From contig NC_132888.1 in NCBI RefSeq assembly GCF_030463535.1, forward strand, positions 23,835,269-23,899,268: 64,000 nt of DNA, written 5' to 3'. The DNA is from Salminus brasiliensis (Eukaryota; Chordata; Actinopteri; Characiformes; Bryconidae). The notes beneath the pieces were generated by a model, which saw only the letters and a list, made by a program, of their open reading frames with translations, had not been told where the DNA came from and did not search any database. This document shows positions 59,804 through 64,000 of the stretch, one piece after another. Both the position numbers and the translations under genes were made by a program. Each line of letters begins with the position of its first letter. The stretch's first letter is position 1.

Positions 59804-60265
59804 CGTCGCTACTGCTGCTCAGACAAAGGCTGAGACGGGGCGCAGAAAGCCGTGTGTCAGTCCTCGGAACAGGAACAACCCAAAAATATATAGATATGAC
59901 CCTCCGCCTCTCCTACAGCGGCTCCAGTCCAAACAAGCGTCCGTCTTCCTCCTCCCTGTCCTCCCTGTCCTCCCTGCACAAAGACACGCTGTCCCGAGCC
60001 GCTCGGTCTGCGCCGCTCGGTCTCTGTAGCAACGAGCCTCGCGACTACCTTCGGACGAGCAGCAGCAGCAGCGGCGGCGGCAGCGGCGGCGGCGGCGGCT
60101 CCCCAAGCCCACTGTAGGCGGTTCTGCCAGGCTTTGTCGGAGCTCTGCTGCGGTTCTTCAGACTGGAGGTCTCGGACGGTCTCGGACAGTCACGGCCACA
60201 GCGTCCACCTCTGCGTCTCTTCTCTGCACTGACAGTGGGAGACAAAGCTCGAGAGCCCATCTGTT
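59804..60265 (-). promoter_or_regulatory. CpG-rich 5' region / probable traf4 promoter
   Basis: Directly upstream of the traf4 start codon the sequence becomes GC- and CpG-rich over about 460 bp, in contrast to the AT-rich DNA farther right. I see no clear TATA box at a suitable distance, which fits a CpG-island promoter. The stretch includes an (AGC)n/(GGC)n trinucleotide run at 60058-60102 and is bounded upstream by a long CA repeat from 60319. The transcription start cannot be placed without transcript data. Confidence 0.55.
60058..60102. repeat. (AGC)n(GGC)n run upstream of traf4
   Basis: AGC units pass into GGC units about 255-300 bp upstream of the traf4 start codon, inside the CpG-rich stretch. 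On the transcribed strand it would read as GCC/GCT triplets, in the 5'UTR or promoter. Confidence 0.9.
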
Positions 60266-60318
60266 TAGGTAGAATGTGGAGCCCCGCCCACTGAGCGGGT
60301 GGGAGGGGCCTGATTTAC

Positions 60319-60319
60319 A

Positions 60320-60366
<47 letters not shown>
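60319..60366. repeat. (CA)n microsatellite upstream of the traf4 promoter region
   Basis: About 23 CA units followed by CTCTCTC. Confidence 0.97.
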
Positions 60367-60368
<2 letters not shown>

Positions 60369-61310
60369 CTCTCTCTCCCCCCAGGGAAATTATCCTCCTT
60401 CCTTTCATCTGAAATTTCTCACGTGTCTGATTTGATATTATGTCTCGTGTGTAATATTTATTTATTATAAATATATCATATGTATGTGGGATGACGTCAC
60501 CGGATCAAACTTGCTTTATATGTATATATATTTAAAAAAAAAAAAAAAAAAGAAATCTCAGAAAGTGACATCATCTCATACCAGACAATGAATATCATTT
60601 CTCTGATCATTTTTAAAATGAGCTAAATATTTAGTTTATAGACACAGAACAAATTACAGGCAGGTTAGAGTCATTATTATCGTAAGCTGTGTTTGTATAT
60701 AACATATTAATGACGTCTTTTTATCATGAATATTTTTATATATATTTTTATATAACCCGTTTTTTTTTCCAGCCGCATCATTAATAGGTGCCGACCTTAG
60801 CTGAAGTGTAATGCACTGCTTTACTCTACTGGCCCGTTATTGATCACCTGGCAGCTGTAGTAGACCCCGAGCTGTATTATTAGCAATGCTGAGCTTCACA
60901 AACGTGAGCCTGCGGTTTGTTGGGGAAATGGCGCCCTCTATCGGTGGGCTTCGTGCTCCAACAACGCGCATTGTTCTTAATACAGGAGGGTTTTTCGTGA
61001 TCGTCCAGGGCAGCATCCAAACCAACAAAACAACAAAACTGGCACCGGACCATCTGAGCTGTGATATTCAGCTCAGTAATCTCACTCCGAGCCGTGCACT
61101 GAACACTTCTCCGGGAGTTCCCACATTGTGGCCGAGGCAGAAATCAGGGTTGGCTGAGCAACAAGCAGCTCTCGGTCCCCTATTGCTGGTGAATTACATC
61201 ATCGCATGACGGAGAGCAGGCAGTAGAGCAGGCAGTGGAACAGGCAGGAGAGCAGGCAGGCTGATGCACAAAGCAGGATCATGATTTGCATTTTGTGGAA
61301 TTTAAAAGAG

Positions 61311-61957
61311 TTTATTTTCAGTCTCTGAACAAGCCTGCGACCGAGCTCCCTTTCTAAAATTTTAATAGAAATGCTCCACTTAAATAGACATGATAAATCA
61401 CTGCTCACAGGCACTCCAACCCCCGTGTGACGTGCCAGTACTTTTCTGGGTCGCTTTGGCAGTTAGTTTTAACATGTATTGTCTTCCTTGTGTCAGTCTA
61501 AACCTACAGAACCTGTTAAACATCCTGGGAATGTGTCATGCCCCCCCCTTCCTCCGAAAAACATTAAAAACACCAGAGCTTAATGTAAGAGTCAAGGCCT
61601 TGAGGAAAGCGGCCTACTCGGACAGTCTTACGTCTTATGTCTCAGTATAGCTGCATGCACCTTCATCCCAGCGGTGCTTTTAAGGCATGTCTGATAGGCA
61701 GCAAGGCACTGAGGCACTGAGGTCCCAACCTTTTTTTTTTTTTTTTTAGCAGTTACTTCCCAAAAGGCACCTAAGGCTTTATAAACCAGAGAGTCCCACC
61801 TCAGACACTATTGCACTTTCCATTCATTGCATTTCCCTACAGCGCTTCCATGTCCGTTTTCTGAGGCGAGTCTTCGTTATCGTCACCCGACTGAGGCAGT
61901 GGGCTTTAAATGACGCCTGTCCTCCTGCAGCCATCGTTGAGCGACTTGAGAGACGGA
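61311..61957 (-). terminator. nek8: nek8 3'UTR with AATAAA signal
   Basis: Leftward of the nek8 stop, the first canonical AATAAA on the minus strand is at 61316-61311, giving a 3'UTR of about 650 bp. The UTR contains an A-rich tract on the minus strand (poly-T at 61731-61748 on plus). This leaves about 1.5 kb between the end of nek8 and the traf4 start codon. Confidence 0.4.
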
Positions 61958-61986
61958 TCACTTAGGGATGGGCTCTTCAAAAAAGG
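61958..61986 (-). CDS. nek8: nek8 final coding exon (29 coding nt) and stop
   Basis: A pyrimidine-rich acceptor (CTTTTTACAG) is followed by 29 coding nt that complete a split Pro codon and read FFEEPIPK then TGA at 61958-61960. The acidic/proline tail resembles the C-terminus I recall for mammalian NEK8. The exon then continues as 3'UTR towards 61311. It is too short for ORF-based detection, so the call rests on splice signals, phase and the tail. Confidence 0.65.
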
Positions 61987-62012
61987 CTGTAAAAAGAAAA
62001 GCACAGTTCTCA

Positions 62013-62049
<37 letters not shown>

Positions 62050-63511
62050 CAATATTATACAGTATATATAGACAGCAGACATTATAGGCATAATCTGTAA
62101 TAACAGAGGCTTGCTGTTGGGTCAATAATGGTAAGAGGAAAAGACCTAGGTTCTTCAGTGTGGCCTAGATGAAGAGGCTTTAGGGACGAAGACTGCTTAA
62201 AGGAACAGTCGATCAGCCGAGATAGATCGGACATCTGAGGTGTGCTTACTTTTAGCTTAGAGATGCTAGGCTAACTGTGCTAACAAATACTGGAGTGAAA
62301 TAACATGGAAAGAGTGTTTTCAGACTAAAACGAAGTCATGTCGTGTTCCAGACTGGTGACAGTGAGATTGGTGACGAGCGAAGTCCAGTGTTTGTTAGCA
62401 ACATTAGCACCTAGCACCTCCTACTCTAAACTAAAGATGCAAACTCTAGATACCTAGCATGTCTTGTCTTACTGACTGATTCTGGAGCCAGTGATAAATC
62501 GTGCTCATTGCATTAACCAGCCAAACTACTCGATACCTATGCTGACCTCTTCATTTGGACTTCTGGAAAAGACTGTTCAGAGTACAGTCTTGTAGAATCT
62601 ACAGAAAGGTGCATGGCGGCTAATCTGGTGGCCTAAGGTGGCCCATCGCCTAAATACAACACCTTACACCTTTATTTTGCCATCTAACGTTATATATAAT
62701 TCATACACATTATGAAAAGAGCTTATGTGTAACAATATGGGAAGGGTTCTAGAAGTGAGGTACCATAAAAAACCTTAAACGATATAGAAACTACATTAAA
62801 AAGCCCTCATTATCACCCCCGCAGGGCAGAGACCTAGACAGGACAGGACTGCTGCCGCCGCCGCTGCTGCTGCTGTTGTTCATTGTATTGAGGGGAACAA
62901 GGCATAGTGAACTGCCTCATCTGAAGTTAATTAGGTGCAGTTAGTAGGAAGCCTGTGGCTACTGGGGCATAAAGGGACCAAGACAACGTATGAGCATTGT
63001 GTTAAGAGCTGAGCAGGGTAGACAAAAAGGCCTTTCACACCAGGATCACTGATTATTTACATTTAAGGCCCTGAAGCATTGATTCCTGCAACAAAATGCC
63101 AGACATAAACAGCAATGCGCTGAATTTACTGGATTCAAAAATCGATTCCACGTGAATAAAACATATTCATACCAGCAAATATGATGCACATAGTTGATAT
63201 TTGATATTATTTCTGCAAATAAAACAAAGCCAGTGGTCATGAACTATGAACATATGCTCTGACATTTATGTGCTAAGTATTACTAGTCATGTCTGCTTGA
63301 TTCCAGAGCCTTTCTGGCGGAAACAGGAAAAAGACAGATTAGGCTACATTACGTTTCACAGCCAAGAGTGTGTTGCCATGGCAACAAGCCACTGATGTAA
63401 CCGTGAATGGGTGGCTCTCATCAAGCTGCACTGCCTTGGGGATCCCAGAGTCCTCCTCTTTCCTGCCGAGGCGGCCACGGGCTCCTTTCCCCCAGGTGTA
63501 CACCTCTGCCT
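61958..63511 (-). CDS. nek8: NIMA-related kinase 8, 3' end (partial, two last coding exons)
   Basis: NEK8 is a ciliary Ser/Thr kinase with a C-terminal RCC1-repeat propeller, linked to nephronophthisis in vertebrates. Only the end of the gene is in the window: exons 63353-63511 and 61958-61986 on the minus strand. The first encodes an RCC1 repeat with EVYTWGKGARGRLGRKEED and SVACCHGNTLLAVK, which I recognise as the NEK8 C-terminal repeat. A donor at C|GTAATG joins in phase to a strong pyrimidine-tract acceptor at 61987 and gives a short tail PFFEEPIPK then TGA. The kinase domain and the other RCC1 repeats lie beyond 64000. Its position upstream of traf4 on the same strand matches human NEK8-TRAF4. 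Confidence 0.85.
61987..63352 (-). other. nek8: last nek8 intron (1,366 bp)
   Basis: GTAATG donor and TTTTTACAG acceptor. It holds an (AT)n run at 62016-62045 and a short CCG/CTG triplet run at about 62852-62880. No extra exon is supported. Confidence 0.65.
62016..62045. repeat. (AT)n microsatellite
   Basis: About 15 AT units, 30-60 bp upstream of the final nek8 acceptor in gene orientation. Confidence 0.95.
63353..63511 (-). CDS. nek8: nek8 penultimate coding exon (RCC1 repeat)
   Basis: This 159-nt exon, phase 1 in and phase 1 out, has acceptor TCCTTTAG and donor GTAATG. It encodes the last RCC1 blade (EVYTWGKGARGRLG). If the intron were retained, the frame would add only RNVA before a TAA at 63339-63341, so an alternative short C-terminus is possible. 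I prefer the spliced form because of the good acceptor and in-phase tail at 61986. Confidence 0.85.
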
Positions 63512-64000
63512 CTAAAGGACAGGAAAGCATCAAACACTGTTTTGTAGGCTACTAATAACATAATGCAGTCATAGCACAGGGCACGACTCAAGAGTATGAA
63601 TGTGCCCAGCAAACATGAAAGACAGAAAGGCTTCAGACACACACAAGCTAATCTTTAAGACATAAATAAATCAGTAAAAGCTACAAATGAACCAGTGTCC
63701 CTATTTAAACGAAATGTCATGATCATTTCATTAAATAATGATGAAAGTGCACCTCTGTATGAATGTATAAACGCCAAATGATTAAACAAATTGATCACAA
63801 TATTAAAACCTTATAAAAACAATAATTTACCCTTTCATTATCGGCTTTACACAAATGATTTATGTTTGGTGCAAGAAGAGTATGTGAACCCTTTAGAAGT
63901 TCCTGGACGTCTGCACTGATTACCAATCAAATATGGTCACAGTCACAGTTAGACAAACACACTAACGGTTGTACTGTTGTCATCCATATTGCAGGCTAGA
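63512..64000 (-). other. nek8: nek8 intron, continues beyond window
   Basis: AT-rich sequence with no exon-like reading frame. The preceding RCC1 exon must lie beyond 64000. Confidence 0.6.

Larger units (their letters stand above)
59804..61310. other. nek8-traf4 intergenic region
   Basis: About 1.5 kb between the inferred nek8 poly(A) signal and the traf4 start codon. The first 460 bp are CpG-rich. A long CA repeat follows, then AT-rich DNA (60,420-60,780). AGCAGGCAG repeats lie at about 61205-61260. No gene is seen. Confidence 0.6.

Noticed and set aside
59680..60117. 145-codon plus-strand frame and its minus-strand partner (59819-60112)
   Set aside because: It lies antisense to traf4 exon 1 and the CpG-rich promoter; the product is Ser/Gly low-complexity from the triplet run.

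Overview
The window is vertebrate, and teleost, genomic DNA. It has spliced protein-coding exons with GT/AG borders on the minus strand, long introns, CA/TG microsatellites, and fish-type repeats: an L2-clade LINE, Tc1/mariner relics, tRNA-headed SINEs and MITEs. The repeat set resembles what I know from otophysan fishes (characins, catfishes); that placement is inference.

Two genes are supported, both on the minus strand. The first is a complete traf4 (TNF receptor-associated factor 4): seven coding exons from 59803 down to 24801, summing to 1413 nt (470 residues plus stop), the usual TRAF4 length. The RING is encoded by exons 1-2, the TRAF-type zinc fingers mainly by exons 3-6 (three of 54, 54 and 52 codons), and the coiled coil plus MATH/TRAF-C domain by exon 7. 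Intron 1 is very long (24.6 kb). The second gene is the 3' end of nek8: one RCC1-repeat exon (63353-63511) and a tiny final coding exon (61958-61986), with a poly(A) signal near 61311. Order and orientation nek8 -> traf4 match the human 17q11.2 neighbourhood. A CpG-rich stretch upstream of the traf4 start codon (59804-60265) probably holds its promoter.

Layout. 1-21.5 kb: gene-poor DNA with a 5'-truncated L2 tail, a SINE beside a perfect 14-bp hairpin, a probable solo LTR with a 5-bp target duplication, a near full-length but broken L2 LINE (11.27-14.19 kb), a Tc1 scrap and an AT-rich degenerate tandem array containing an inverted unit. 21.5-24.8 kb: a minus-strand poly(A) signal and 3'-UTR-like sequence, either the distal end of traf4 or an unrecognised gene, plus a ~0.5 kb MITE. 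24.8-59.8 kb: traf4, whose introns carry three separate minisatellites (an 84-bp dimeric repeat in intron 2; 30-bp and 50-bp repeats in intron 1), two Tc1-like relics, SINEs and MITEs. 59.8-64 kb: the traf4 promoter region and the end of nek8.

The two genes are not known to act in one pathway: TRAF4 is an adaptor/E3-type protein at junctions and in TGF-beta/BMP signalling, NEK8 a ciliary kinase. No RNA gene, CRISPR array or prokaryote-type system is visible. The least ordinary content is the set of structured tandem arrays in the traf4 introns.
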